Shown one piece after another: positions 1-7,949 of a DNA stretch of 37,911 bases (within the stretch, counting starts at the first letter, position 1; each line of letters begins with the position of its first letter). The DNA is taken from assembly GCA_036741535.1 (NCBI GenBank), contig DAINSB010000004.1, forward strand, positions 1-37,911, read 5' to 3'. The position numbers and the translations under genes were made by a program. This DNA comes from Thermocaproicibacter sp036741535 (GTDB lineage: Bacteria; Bacillota; Clostridia; Oscillospirales; Acutalibacteraceae). Below the pieces are notes generated by a model, which saw only the letters and a program-made list of their open reading frames with translations, ran no database searches and was not told the DNA's origin.

Positions 1-623
1 CGGGCACGGATATTTTCGTGCTCTCCGACGAGATCTACAACCGGATCGTCTACGGCGGCGAAGCCCCGTCCATCGCGGCCCTGCCCGGCATGAAGGAGCG
101 GACGGTCGTGCTCGACGGCTTTTCGAAGACCTACGCGATGACCGGGTGGCGGCTCGGCTACGGGATCATGCCAGCCCCGCTCGCGGAGGCGGTGACCCGC
201 CACGTGGTCAACTCGGTCTCGTGCACCACGCATTTCGTGCAGGTGGCGGGCGTGGAGGCCCTGAAGGGCCCGCAGGATTCCGTGCGGGAGATGGTGAAGG
301 AGTTCCGCCGGCGACGGGACGTGATCGTCGAAGGGCTCAACGCGATCCCGGGCGTCACCTGTCTGCCGCCGGACGGCGCGTTTTACGCCTTCCCGAACAT
401 CCGGGGCACCGGCCTCGGCAGCGCCGAGGCCGCGCGCCGTCTGCTGGAGGAGGCGGGCGTGGCGGTGCTGGACGGCGCTTCCTTCGGCGCGGGCGGCGAC
501 GGGTACCTGCGCCTCTCTTACGCCGCGTCCATGGAGGACATCCGCGAGGGGCTCTCCCGCATGGACGCTTTTTTCCGCTGCCTGCGCCGGAATTCCGGCC
601 GGAAAACGGCCACATCAATATGA
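1..623 (+). CDS. Class I/II pyridoxal-phosphate aminotransferase, C-terminal part (5' end outside the window)
   Basis: The reading frame is already open at the left edge, so the true start lies outside. The visible ~207 residues are the large-domain end and the small domain of a fold-type I aspartate-aminotransferase-like enzyme. The SDEIYNRIVYGG segment carries the conserved Asp/Tyr that contact the pyridoxal ring, and SKTYAMTGWRLGYG carries the Schiff-base lysine (codon near 126-128). Family members transfer the amino group of aspartate, alanine or aromatic amino acids to 2-oxoglutarate in the cytoplasm. The stop lies 14 bases before the start of a DapA-like aldolase, so the two are probably co-transcribed and may act on the same keto-acid/amino-acid pair. 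The exact substrate cannot be read from this part. Confidence 0.9.
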   Translation, partial: GTDIFVLSDEIYNRIVYGGEAPSIAALPGMKERTVVLDGFSKTYAMTGWRLGYGIMPAPLAEAVTRHVVNSVSCTTHFVQVAGVEALKGPQDSVREMVKEFRRRRDVIVEGLNAIPGVTCLPPDGAFYAFPNIRGTGLGSAEAARRLLEEAGVAVLDGASFGAGGDGYLRLSYAASMEDIREGLSRMDAFFRCLRRNSGRKTATSI

Positions 624-637
624 AAGGGCGATTTTGC

Positions 638-1699
638 ATGTCGGAAGTTCAGAAAGAACGCGAGCAGCTGGTCCGTAAGTTTTTCCCGCAGGGGATTCCC
701 AAGCTCTGGTGCGCGGCGATCACGCATTATTCCGGCGCGGCGGCCATCGACGCCGAAAGGACGGAAAAGCACTTCCGATTCCTGTCGGCCTATGCGGGCG
801 GCGTTCTGAGCCCCAGCACGACCGGCGACGGATGGCTGATGACCGACGACGAGATCCTGCGTCTTCTGGACGTGCAGATCGACAACGCCCTGCGCTACCG
901 CGTAAAAGTCCTCGTCGGCGTCCTCAAGACCACGGCCGAAGAAGCGGTCGCGAGCATCCGGCGCATCGTCGCGCATGTGGAAAAGCGGACCGGCCTGTCC
1001 GGGCCGGAGGCCCTTCTTGCCGCAGGTCTCTGCGGTTTCGCGCTCTGCCCGCCGAAGGGGGCCGGGCTGTCGCAGAAAGAGCTCGGTGAAAAGCTCGCGT
1101 CCGTCCTGCGCCTCGGTTACCCCACGGTGCTGTATCAGCTTCCCCAGTTCACGCAGAACGAGATGTCGTCCGGCCTCATCGCCGGGTTCGCCTCGGAATA
1201 CCCGAATTTCTACCTGTTCAAAGACACCAGCGGGGAAGACAAGGTCGCGCGTTCCGGCGCCGACTTCAAGGGGCTTTTCCTCGTGCGCGGCGCGGAGGGG
1301 AATTACGCGCGCTGGTATAAGCTGGGCGGCGGCGTGTACGACGGGATGCTTCTGAGCACGGTGAACAGCTTCCCCGAGGAACACAGCCGCATCCTTTCGC
1401 TGCTGTCGGAAGGCAAAAAAGAGGAGGCGCAGGCGGTTTCCGACAGGCTGGACGCCTGCGTCGGCCGCCTCTTCAAGGCGGCCGGGACCGTTGCGGAAAG
1501 CAACCCGTTCTCAAACGCCAACAAGGCCGTCGACCATTTCAACGCCTACGGGGCCGACGCGCTGCGCTCGCCCGCCCCGATCCTGCATTCCGGCGCGCCG
1601 ATGCCGTCCGGCTTTCTCCGCAGCGTACACGACATTCTGGAGGAATACGGGTTTCTGCGCCGGCAGGGCTATCTGGAATCCGGCGGGCGGCGGGACTGA
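638..1699 (+). CDS. Dihydrodipicolinate synthase / N-acetylneuraminate lyase family aldolase
   Basis: This 353-residue class I aldolase should have a (beta/alpha)8 barrel that makes a Schiff base with pyruvate or another 2-keto acid. The lysine is K195 in YLFKDTSG, the catalytic tyrosine is Y166 in VLYQLPQ, and the Thr-Thr pair is T61-T62 in SPSTTGDG. True DapA enzymes have an arginine five residues after the tyrosine (YNVPSRTG); here that place is F171. Together with ~50 residues more than usual, this argues against ordinary lysine biosynthesis. The start ATG at 638 is preceded by AAAGGG nine bases away. An in-frame ATG at 620 overlaps the upstream stop but lacks a ribosome site. The enzyme is coupled to the upstream aminotransferase. 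Substrate unknown. Confidence 0.85.
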   Translation: MSEVQKEREQLVRKFFPQGIPKLWCAAITHYSGAAAIDAERTEKHFRFLSAYAGGVLSPSTTGDGWLMTDDEILRLLDVQIDNALRYRVKVLVGVLKTTAEEAVASIRRIVAHVEKRTGLSGPEALLAAGLCGFALCPPKGAGLSQKELGEKLASVLRLGYPTVLYQLPQFTQNEMSSGLIAGFASEYPNFYLFKDTSGEDKVARSGADFKGLFLVRGAEGNYARWYKLGGGVYDGMLLSTVNSFPEEHSRILSLLSEGKKEEAQAVSDRLDACVGRLFKAAGTVAESNPFSNANKAVDHFNAYGADALRSPAPILHSGAPMPSGFLRSVHDILEEYGFLRRQGYLESGGRRD

Positions 1700-1741
1700 A
1701 GCCCGCCCCGGCGCAGCGCGAGAGTGCGGCAAGAATCCAAC

Positions 1742-1771
1742 GCGCCCGCAATTTTGCGGGCGCTGTTTTTT
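1742..1771 (+). terminator. Rho-independent terminator after the aldolase gene
   Basis: An 8-bp perfect stem GCGCCCGC/GCGGGCGC closes a six-base AATTTT loop and is followed by TG and six T. It ends the aminotransferase-aldolase transcript 43 bases after the stop codon. Confidence 0.85.
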
Positions 1772-1822
1772 GCCCGCGGCCGACCGAGCGCGGCGGTGCT
1801 GAAAAATGAGAATCTCGGGAAA

Positions 1823-1875
1823 TTGTAAAAATAATTACAAAATGTAACAAAATTTATCTTTGACGATATTATAAT
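1823..1875 (+). promoter_or_regulatory. Operator-like TTGTAA/TTACAA repeats and -10 box upstream of the acetylation operon
   Basis: This is the most AT-rich stretch nearby. TTGTAA (1823-1828) and TTACAA (1835-1840) form an inverted repeat with a 6-base centre. TTACA (1835-1839) also pairs with TGTAA (1843-1847) across three bases, so three half-sites lie in series. A perfect TATAAT follows at 1870-1875, and no good -35 box stands 16-18 bases upstream of it. The arrangement fits a repressor or activator site next to a weak promoter. Which regulator binds is not visible; no adjacent regulator gene exists in the window. Confidence 0.5.
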
Positions 1876-1928
1876 AAAACAACTTCTCTCCATGAAATAC
1901 GGTCCGCAGCAATACGGAGGTTCTTTTT

Positions 1929-3404
1929 TTGTCGTTTGATTCTTTTGGATTTTTCCTGTTTTTCCCCGTCGTGGCAATCGCGTATTTTATGATCGCGCAC
2001 CGGTATCGGTGGATCTGGCTCCTTACGGCCAGTTATTTTTTTTATATGTGTTTCAACCCGTGGTATGCGGTCTTCCTCGGGGCCACGACGCTGACGACAT
2101 ACGCGGCCGGCCTTCTGATCGGCAAAGCGGACGAGTCGCGCGATGCCCGGACGAAAAAAATGTGGGTCGTCCTGTGCCTGATCGTCAATCTCGGCATCCT
2201 GCTCGTTTTTAAATATCTGAATCTGTTCAGCGAACTGTACGCGCAGACGGCGTCCCTGTTCGGATTCGCCGTTCCGGCCGTGCGCTTCGACCTGCTTCTG
2301 CCGGTCGGGATCTCCTTCTACACGTTCCAGGCCGTCAGCTATCTCATCGACGTGTACCGGGGCGACACGAAGCCGGAACGGCATCTGGGGAAATACGCGC
2401 TGTTCGTTTCTTTTTTCCTGCAGATCGTCTCCGGGCCGATCGGCAAATCGAAAGATATGCTCCGCGAGTTCGACGAGGTCCACACCTTCGACGACACGCG
2501 GGCCAAAAAGGGCCTGCTGCTGATGCTGTGGGGCTATTTTCAGAAAATGGTCGTGGCGGACCGGCTCGGCCTTCTGGTCGATACGGTTTACGGCAGCCCG
2601 CAGAAGTATCGCGGCCCGGCCTCCCTTCTCGCCACGGTTTTCTACGCCTTCCAGATCTACTGCGATTTCAGCGGCTATTCCGACATTGCGATCGGCGCGG
2701 GGCAGGTTTTGGGGTTCCGGCTGCCGACCAACTTCAACCGCCCGTATTTTTCGAGATCGGTCAAGGAATTCTGGCGGCGCTGGCATATTTCGCTGAGCTC
2801 GTGGTTCCGGGATTATCTCTATATCCCCCTCGGCGGAAACCGATGTTCCGCCTTCCGCCACTGCCTGAACATCCTCATCGTCTTTGCGGTCTGCGGCTTC
2901 TGGCACGGCGCCTCGGTCACCTTCTTCGTCTGGGGGCTGCTGCACGGCGTTTACCAGGTGATCGGGCTGCTGACCGGGGGATTCAGAAGCAGGGTCAGGG
3001 CAAGGCTCGGAATCCGTACCGGTTCCGCCCCGTTCCGGGTCCTGCAGGCCGCCGCGACTTTTCTGCTGGTCGCTTTCGCCTGGATCTTCTTCCGGGCGGG
3101 CACGCTTGCGGACGCCTCCACGGTGATCGGCGGCCTGTTCCGGTTCGATCCGTCGGCGCTGCGGGACGGTTCCCTCTTCCGGCTCGGCCTCGACCCGGCG
3201 GAAATGGCCGTGGGCGTGCTCGGCATCCTCGCGGTGCTTGCGGTGGACCTGCTGGGCCGGAAGAAAAATCTGATCCGGTCGGTCCTGAACTTCCGTACCC
3301 CCGCGCGGTGGCTTTTTTACATAACGGCCGTGATGGTCCTCGTGATCTTCGGAATCTACGGGTCGCAGTACAACGCCCAGCAGTTTATCTATTCTCAGTT
3401 CTAA
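1929..3404 (+). CDS. MBOAT-family membrane O-acyltransferase (AlgI/DltB-like)
   Basis: This 491-residue multi-pass membrane protein of the MBOAT family probably moves acetyl groups across the membrane for O-acetylation of an exported polysaccharide. The two family histidines are visible: H286 in FWRRWHISLS and H326 in CGFWHGAS, followed by the LYIPLGG-type loop and further helices. The start is a TTG, chosen because GGAGG lies 8 bases upstream (1916-1920) and the family N-terminus (FDSFGFFLFFPVV) begins directly there. The SGNH-type partner follows 11 bases downstream, the usual AlgI-AlgJ/X arrangement. The target polysaccharide cannot be told; there are no alginate genes nearby, so the symbol algI is not assigned. 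Confidence 0.92.
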   Translation: MSFDSFGFFLFFPVVAIAYFMIAHRYRWIWLLTASYFFYMCFNPWYAVFLGATTLTTYAAGLLIGKADESRDARTKKMWVVLCLIVNLGILLVFKYLNLFSELYAQTASLFGFAVPAVRFDLLLPVGISFYTFQAVSYLIDVYRGDTKPERHLGKYALFVSFFLQIVSGPIGKSKDMLREFDEVHTFDDTRAKKGLLLMLWGYFQKMVVADRLGLLVDTVYGSPQKYRGPASLLATVFYAFQIYCDFSGYSDIAIGAGQVLGFRLPTNFNRPYFSRSVKEFWRRWHISLSSWFRDYLYIPLGGNRCSAFRHCLNILIVFAVCGFWHGASVTFFVWGLLHGVYQVIGLLTGGFRSRVRARLGIRTGSAPFRVLQAAATFLLVAFAWIFFRAGTLADASTVIGGLFRFDPSALRDGSLFRLGLDPAEMAVGVLGILAVLAVDLLGRKKNLIRSVLNFRTPARWLFYITAVMVLVIFGIYGSQYNAQQFIYSQF

Positions 3405-3415
3405 AAGGGGAAACG

Positions 3416-4438
3416 ATGTCGAAAAAATTTCTGATGAAAGGCCTTCTCTTCGCTCTTATCCTGACCGTGATTCTCGCCGCGCTCAGCCCGGTCTTCGTCT
3501 ATAAGACGCAGCACCGCGGAAAGCTGGAAGAGGGCCTCTACCTTTCCGACGACCGGTACGACGTCGTCTTTATGGGCTCCAGCCACATGAACGGCGGGAT
3601 GGACCCGAACGTGATCTGGAACCAGCAGGGGATCGCCAGCTTCAATTACGCGACCGGCGGGCAGCCGATCGACGCGACGTATTATCTGCTGAAAGACGTT
3701 TTGAAGAAACATAAAAACCCCGTCGTCGTGCTGGACGTTTATTATCTCGGCATGACGGACGAATACGGGGCGAGGGGCTTCGTCAGCAACGCGCTGGACA
3801 ACATGCGGTTTTCCCCCACCAAGCTGGAAGCGATCTGGAACTGCACCCCGTGGGAAGACCGGCTGCTCTACCTGCTGCCGGTTCTGAAATATCATTTCCG
3901 CTGGTCTTCCCTGCAGGCGAAGGATTTCAATTTCGACAACGCTTCCGTCTATTACACAAAGGGTTTCGTGGCCGGAACGGACAGATACGGCAAAGAGAAT
4001 TCCGCATGGAAACAGACCGAAAACAGGGTCGGTATTCCGGAAAAGTCGCTGGAGTATCTGCAAAAGATCATTGATCTTTCCAAGGAAGAAAACTGTCAGC
4101 TCATTTTCGTCAATATGCCATGCGATTACAGCGAGCCGGACAACCAGGAAGGCTGGGTCGACGACACCGAGGCGCTGTTCAACACGGTCGCGGATCTGGC
4201 CGACAGCGAGCAGATCCCGTTTCTGGATTTTTACGACATGGCGGATGAAATCGGGTTCGATTTCTCAAACGACATGAACAATGCGGGGCACCTGAATCTG
4301 TGGGGGGCGTACAAGGTCAGCTCTTACTTCGGAAATTATCTCGCGGAAAACTACGACCTGCCGGATCATCGCTCCGACGGCGCGTATGCGCAGTGGAATG
4401 AGGACTACAAGCGTTCCCAGGCGGCCTCCGTCTCCTGA
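3416..4438 (+). CDS. SGNH-hydrolase-like accessory protein of polysaccharide O-acetylation (AlgJ/DltD-like)
   Basis: This 340-residue protein has an N-terminal signal anchor (about residues 8-27) and an extracytoplasmic domain. FMGSSHMNGGMDP (S55/S56) resembles the block I serine of SGNH esterases/transferases, and the late NNAGHLNLWGA (H292) resembles the catalytic His block. Such proteins act outside the membrane beside an MBOAT protein to receive acyl groups and pass them to a glycan. The start ATG has AAAGGGG upstream and sits 11 bases after the MBOAT stop, so the pair is one operon. Alternative: a DUF1574-type or other SGNH protein. The role in O-acetylation is inferred from the neighbour. 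Confidence 0.8.
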   Translation: MSKKFLMKGLLFALILTVILAALSPVFVYKTQHRGKLEEGLYLSDDRYDVVFMGSSHMNGGMDPNVIWNQQGIASFNYATGGQPIDATYYLLKDVLKKHKNPVVVLDVYYLGMTDEYGARGFVSNALDNMRFSPTKLEAIWNCTPWEDRLLYLLPVLKYHFRWSSLQAKDFNFDNASVYYTKGFVAGTDRYGKENSAWKQTENRVGIPEKSLEYLQKIIDLSKEENCQLIFVNMPCDYSEPDNQEGWVDDTEALFNTVADLADSEQIPFLDFYDMADEIGFDFSNDMNNAGHLNLWGAYKVSSYFGNYLAENYDLPDHRSDGAYAQWNEDYKRSQAASVS

Positions 4439-4457
4439 AAGAAGCACTCCGAACGGA

Positions 4458-4486
4458 TTTTCAAACCCCCTTTGCCGTGGTAAAAT
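4458..4486 (+). promoter_or_regulatory. Predicted sigma-A promoter of the Nramp transporter gene
   Basis: TTTTCA (4458-4463), a 17-base spacer and TAAAAT (4481-4486) lie 34 bases before the chosen start. No clear Mn/Fe repressor palindrome was recognised around it. Confidence 0.55.
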
Positions 4487-4519
4487 AAAAAACATGGAAT
4501 GACGACGACGGAGGGGAAT

Positions 4520-5797
4520 ATGGGAGCTTTTTTTCGCAGGATCGCTTCGTGGTTCCGGCCGGACCGGGATCGGGACCGGCCGGACGTCGGGCTCAGCATT
4601 TTTCAGTACATCGGGCCGGGACTTCTGGTCACGGTCGGCTTCATCGACCCCGGCAACTGGGCGACCAACATCGCCGCGGGCTCGCAGTTCGGGTACGGGC
4701 TGCTGTGGGTCGTCACGCTTTCGACCGTCATGCTGATCCTGTTGCAGCACAACGTGGCGCACCTCGGCATCGTCACGGGCGACTGCCTGGCGGAGGCGGC
4801 GACGAAGCACCTGAGCCGGAAAGTCAGCGTGCCGGTTCTGCTCAGCGCGCTGCTCGCGTGCGTTTCGACCGCCCTCGCGGAGCTGCTGGGCGGCGCCATC
4901 GCCCTGCAGATGCTGTTCGGTGTGCCGGTCCGGCTCGGCTCGGCGGTCATGGCGGCGGTGTCGCTTCTCCTGCTGTTGGGCAACTCGTACCACCGCATCG
5001 AAAAGATCATCATCGGCTTTGTCTCCGTCATCGGCTTTTCGTTCCTGTACGAGCTTTCGATCGTCACCGTCGACTGGGGCGGGGCCGCCCGCGGCTGGGT
5101 CGTGCCGTCGTTCCCGCGGGGATCGCCGTTCATCATCCTCAGCGTGCTCGGCGCCGTGGTGATGCCGCACAACCTGTTCCTGCACTCCGAGGTCATCCAG
5201 AGCCGGCAGTTCAACCTGAAGGACCAGTCCGTGCTGAACCGCCAGCTCAAATATGAATTCACCGACACGCTGCTGTCGATGATCATCGGCTGGGCCATCA
5301 ACAGCGCGATGGTGCTGCTGGCCGCCGCCACCTTCTTTGCGACCGGCACGCGGGTCACGGAGCTTTCGCAGGCGCACAGCCTGCTCGCGCCGATCCTCGG
5401 GCCGGGCTCCGCGATCATCTTCGCCGTGGCGCTGCTGTTTGCCGGCATCTCCTCGTCGGTCACGGCGGGCATGACGGGCGGCATCATCACGGCGGGCATG
5501 TACGGCGAGCCTTACGCCGTCGCGGACCGGCACACGAGACTCGGCGTCTGCGCGACCGTCGCCGCGGCGTTCGTCGCCATTCTGTTCGTCTCGAATCCGT
5601 TCGACGGGCTGCTGGTCTCGCAGATGCTGCTCAGCTTCCAGCTGCCGGTGACGATCTTTCTTCAGCTTTCGCTGACCTCGTCGGCAAAGGTCATGGGCAA
5701 ATACAGAAACAGCGTTTTGCACAACGTCCTGCTCTGGGGCACCGGCCTTGTCGTGACGCTGCTGAACGTTTATCTGCTCGTCGATTCTCTGCTTTAA
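4520..5797 (+). CDS. mntH: Nramp-family proton-coupled Mn2+/Fe2+ transporter
   Basis: This 425-residue inner-membrane protein has about eleven helices. The metal-site motifs are intact: DPGN at residues 43-46 in GFIDPGNWATN, and A212/M215 in GAVVMPHNLFLHS. The methionine is the ligand that favours Mn2+/Fe2+ over Mg2+/Ca2+ in characterised Nramps. The start at 4520 has GGAGG five bases upstream. An in-frame ATG at 4499 has no ribosome site. The gene stands alone with its own promoter. The stop codon touches a dispersed repeat copy (5798 on). A DtxR-type repressor occurs about 28 kb downstream, but no direct control is shown. Confidence 0.93.
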   Translation: MGAFFRRIASWFRPDRDRDRPDVGLSIFQYIGPGLLVTVGFIDPGNWATNIAAGSQFGYGLLWVVTLSTVMLILLQHNVAHLGIVTGDCLAEAATKHLSRKVSVPVLLSALLACVSTALAELLGGAIALQMLFGVPVRLGSAVMAAVSLLLLLGNSYHRIEKIIIGFVSVIGFSFLYELSIVTVDWGGAARGWVVPSFPRGSPFIILSVLGAVVMPHNLFLHSEVIQSRQFNLKDQSVLNRQLKYEFTDTLLSMIIGWAINSAMVLLAAATFFATGTRVTELSQAHSLLAPILGPGSAIIFAVALLFAGISSSVTAGMTGGIITAGMYGEPYAVADRHTRLGVCATVAAAFVAILFVSNPFDGLLVSQMLLSFQLPVTIFLQLSLTSSAKVMGKYRNSVLHNVLLWGTGLVVTLLNVYLLVDSLL

Positions 5798-5894
5798 GCG
5801 CGGCGTGTCGCCGCAGCCAGGCCGCGCCGATGGGTGCGGAAAAAATTCCAGCCCCTGCCGGCGCGAGAGTTTAGGGAATCTCCCGTGCGAGCGG
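5798..5894 (+). repeat. Modular intergenic repeat, copy A
   Basis: The copy starts at the base after the mntH stop. It holds the hairpin word GCGGCGTGTCGCCGC (5800-5814), GCCGCGCCG (5821-5829), a GCGGAAAAAATTCC block, CCGGCGCGAGAG (5858-5869) and a stem-loop ending in TCTCCCG (5863-5885). The same blocks recur in the same order at 36911 and 31480 and, inverted, at 30141-30275. It may also serve as a 3'-end stem-loop for the transporter mRNA. Confidence 0.8.
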
Positions 5895-5933
5895 TACGTC
5901 CGGGGACTGCGCGGGAACCGCGCCGGATTGCTC

Positions 5934-5962
5934 TTGAGTTTTTCCCGCAGCGCGGGTACAAT
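5934..5962 (+). promoter_or_regulatory. Predicted sigma-A promoter of the release factor 3 gene
   Basis: TTGAGT (5934-5939), a 17-base spacer and TACAAT (5957-5962) lie 38 bases upstream of the chosen TTG start. Confidence 0.7.
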
Positions 5963-6000
5963 AGATAAGATACGATTGAAAAATGGAGTGGGGAACAACA

Positions 6001-7599
6001 TTGGCGGATTTACGGACTGAAATAGAGAAAAGAAGGACCTTTGCGATCATCTCCCATCCGGACGCGGGCAAGACCACGCTGACGGAAAAGCTGCTGCTCT
6101 ACGGCGGGGCCATCGCGCTGGCGGGCTCGGTCAAGGGCAAAAAGGCGCAGCGCCACGCGGTTTCCGACTGGATGGAGATCGAAAAGCAGCGCGGCATCTC
6201 GGTCACGTCGTCCGTCATGCAGTTCAATTACGGCGGCTACTGCATCAACATCCTCGACACGCCGGGCCACGAGGATTTTTCGGAGGACACGTACCGCACG
6301 CTGATGGCGGCGGACTCCGCGGTGATGGTGCTCGACGCCTCGAAGGGCGTCGAGCGCCAGACACGCAAGCTGTTCAAGGTCTGCACGCTGCGCCACATCC
6401 CGATTTTCACGTTCATCAACAAAATGGACCGCGACGCGCGCGACCCGTTCGACCTGATGGAGGAGATCGAGCACCTGCTCGGTATCCACACCTGCCCGGT
6501 CAACTGGCCCGTCGGCTCCGGCAAGGAGTTCAAGGGTGTCTACGACCGCGAAAGCCGCAAGGTCCTCGCGTTCCACGCAAACAGCGACTCCGTCTTCCAG
6601 CAGAAGGAGGTCAGAGCCACGGCCGTCGGCCTCGACGACCCGCGGGCCAAAGACCTTCTGGGCGAGGACTTTCTCTCACGCCTGACGGGCGACGTGGAGC
6701 TGCTCGACGGCGCGGGAGACCGCCTCGACATGGAGGCCGTACGGCAGGGCAAGCTGTCACCGGTTTTCTTCGGCTCCGCGCTGACGAACTTCGGGGTCGA
6801 GCCGTTTTTAAAGGAATTTCTCCGCATGACCACGCCCCCGCTGCCGCGCGAGTCGGACGCCGGGGCCGTCGACCCGTTCAGCCCGGATTTTTCCGCGTTC
6901 GTCTTCAAGATCCAGGCCAACATGAACAAGGCGCACCGCGACCGCATCGCGTTCATCCGCATCTGCTCCGGAAAATTCACGAAAGGTATGGAGGTCACCC
7001 ACGTGCAGGGCGGCCGTAAGGTCAAGCTCGCGCAGCCGCAGCACCTGATGGCGCAGGACCGCGAGATCATAGAAGAAGCCTATGCGGGGGACATTATCGG
7101 CCTGTTCGACCCCGGCATCTTCTCCATCGGCGACACGCTCTGCGCGGCCGGAAAGCCGTTCCGCTTTGCGGGCATCCCGACTTTCGCGCCGGAGCATTTC
7201 GCCCGCGTGGAGCAGGTGGACACCATGAAGCGCAAGCAGTTCGTCAAGGGCATGACGCAGATCGCGCAGGAGGGCGCGATCCAGATCTTCCAGGAGCCGG
7301 ACTCCGGCATGGAGGAGGTCGTCGTCGGCGTCGTGGGCCCGCTGCAGTTCGACGTGCTGCAGTACCGTCTCACCAACGAATACCATGTGGAGATCCGGCT
7401 GACCAATCTGCCGTACGAGGAGATCCGCTGGATCGAAAAAAGCCCGGTCGAGCCGAAGTCGCTCGACCTCACCTCGGACACGCGCCTGGTGGAGGATTTC
7501 CGCGGCCACAGCCTGCTGCTGTTCTGCAACGACTGGAGCATCAGCTGGGCGCTGGAGCACAACAAGGGCCTCGCCCTTTCGGAGTTCGGGGGCAATTAG
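6001..7599 (+). CDS. prfC: Peptide chain release factor 3 (translational GTPase)
   Basis: At 532 residues this is the normal length for RF3, the GTPase that removes RF1/RF2 from the ribosome after peptide release. The P-loop SHPDAGKTT is at residues 18-26. The switch II DTPGHEDF and NKMD guanine-binding motifs follow, then the RF3-specific region GVVGPLQFDVLQYRL. The start is taken as TTG at 6001: GGAGTGGGG ends seven bases upstream and the product then begins ADLRTEIEKRRTFAIISH, matching the family N-terminus. The ATG at 5983 would add six residues and has no ribosome site. It stands alone, with its own promoter. A stem-loop follows at 7606. Confidence 0.95.
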   Translation: MADLRTEIEKRRTFAIISHPDAGKTTLTEKLLLYGGAIALAGSVKGKKAQRHAVSDWMEIEKQRGISVTSSVMQFNYGGYCINILDTPGHEDFSEDTYRTLMAADSAVMVLDASKGVERQTRKLFKVCTLRHIPIFTFINKMDRDARDPFDLMEEIEHLLGIHTCPVNWPVGSGKEFKGVYDRESRKVLAFHANSDSVFQQKEVRATAVGLDDPRAKDLLGEDFLSRLTGDVELLDGAGDRLDMEAVRQGKLSPVFFGSALTNFGVEPFLKEFLRMTTPPLPRESDAGAVDPFSPDFSAFVFKIQANMNKAHRDRIAFIRICSGKFTKGMEVTHVQGGRKVKLAQPQHLMAQDREIIEEAYAGDIIGLFDPGIFSIGDTLCAAGKPFRFAGIPTFAPEHFARVEQVDTMKRKQFVKGMTQIAQEGAIQIFQEPDSGMEEVVVGVVGPLQFDVLQYRLTNEYHVEIRLTNLPYEEIRWIEKSPVEPKSLDLTSDTRLVEDFRGHSLLLFCNDWSISWALEHNKGLALSEFGGN

Positions 7600-7605
7600 A
7601 GAATT

Positions 7606-7621
7606 CTCGCGTAACCGCGAG
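7606..7621 (+). terminator. Stem-loop after prfC (weak or factor-dependent terminator)
   Basis: A perfect 6-bp stem CTCGCG/CGCGAG closes a TAAC tetraloop seven bases after the prfC stop. There is no T-tract, so efficient intrinsic termination is doubtful; it could protect the mRNA 3' end. Confidence 0.4.
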
Positions 7622-7634
7622 TCTAGCGGACTTC

Positions 7635-7873
7635 ATGGGCGAAAGCGCACTTTGCATACTTTCGGGCGCAACCGAAAACATGGGCCCAAAGTGGCCAGGC
7701 TTGTGGATAAAACCGGTGCGGCGGTCATTTTGAAGAACCATTTCCCCCGGTATATCGTGTTGGAGTACAGCCGGTTTCAAAAGGAAGGATTTGCCGACGA
7801 CGCTTCCGTCTGGGAAATCGGAAAATCCATTGTAAAGCGCAACCTGAAAGCATTCCGGGAACTGGCAAAATGA
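7635..7873 (+). pseudogene. Frameshifted Phd/YefM-family antitoxin
   Basis: The second half, read from about 7693, gives KVARLVDKTGAAVILKNH then FPRYIVLEYSRFQ and a C-terminus IVKRNLKAFRELAK. This is the pattern of Firmicute Phd/YefM antitoxins, which repress their own operon and neutralise a Doc or RelE toxin. The expected N-terminal piece (family pattern ISEAxQNFSKVA) appears in a different frame from ATG 7635 as LSGATENMGPK. Joining the halves needs a 1-base insertion or 2-base deletion near 7683-7693. The later frame has only a TTG (7652) and a poor N-terminus. No ribosome site precedes either start. The stop overlaps a toxin-like ATG at 7870, as in intact modules. Family assignment is from pattern memory. 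Confidence 0.55.
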
Positions 7874-7932
7874 AACGGCTGAGCATAAAACAAACCAAAG
7901 CCACTGGAAGCCTGTGCATTGAAATTCAATAG
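7870..7932 (+). pseudogene. Remnant of a Doc/Fic-type toxin
   Basis: An ATG overlapping the antitoxin stop (ATGA) opens a 20-residue frame, MKRLSIKQTKATGSLCIEIQ, ending at TAG 7930-7932. Doc-like toxins typically begin xxLSxxQ, then a short helix, then a KATGG-like stretch. Here the first seven residues join directly to KATGS, as if about eight codons between them and everything after were lost. Only the overlap position and this short resemblance support the call, so it is tentative. Confidence 0.35.
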
Positions 7933-7949
7933 AAGCGGAGGTAGGGACT

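Noticed and set aside
1823..1840. TTGTAA-N6-TTACAA as a GlnR/TnrA box
   Set aside because: The known box is TGTNA-N7-TNACA. Here the spacing is one base short, and no nitrogen gene follows.
1869..2945. Long minus-strand frame opposite the MBOAT gene
   Set aside because: It is the shadow of a GC-rich real gene; the composition is Arg/Pro/Gln-rich with no motifs or ribosome site. The same applies to 4265-6001, 22913-24490, 24616-26076 and 26310-28901 on the minus strand.
2528..3415. Upstream extension of the SGNH-protein frame to 2528
   Set aside because: That part overlaps the MBOAT gene in another frame and has an Arg/Pro-rich shadow composition. The signal anchor and ribosome site place the start at 3416.
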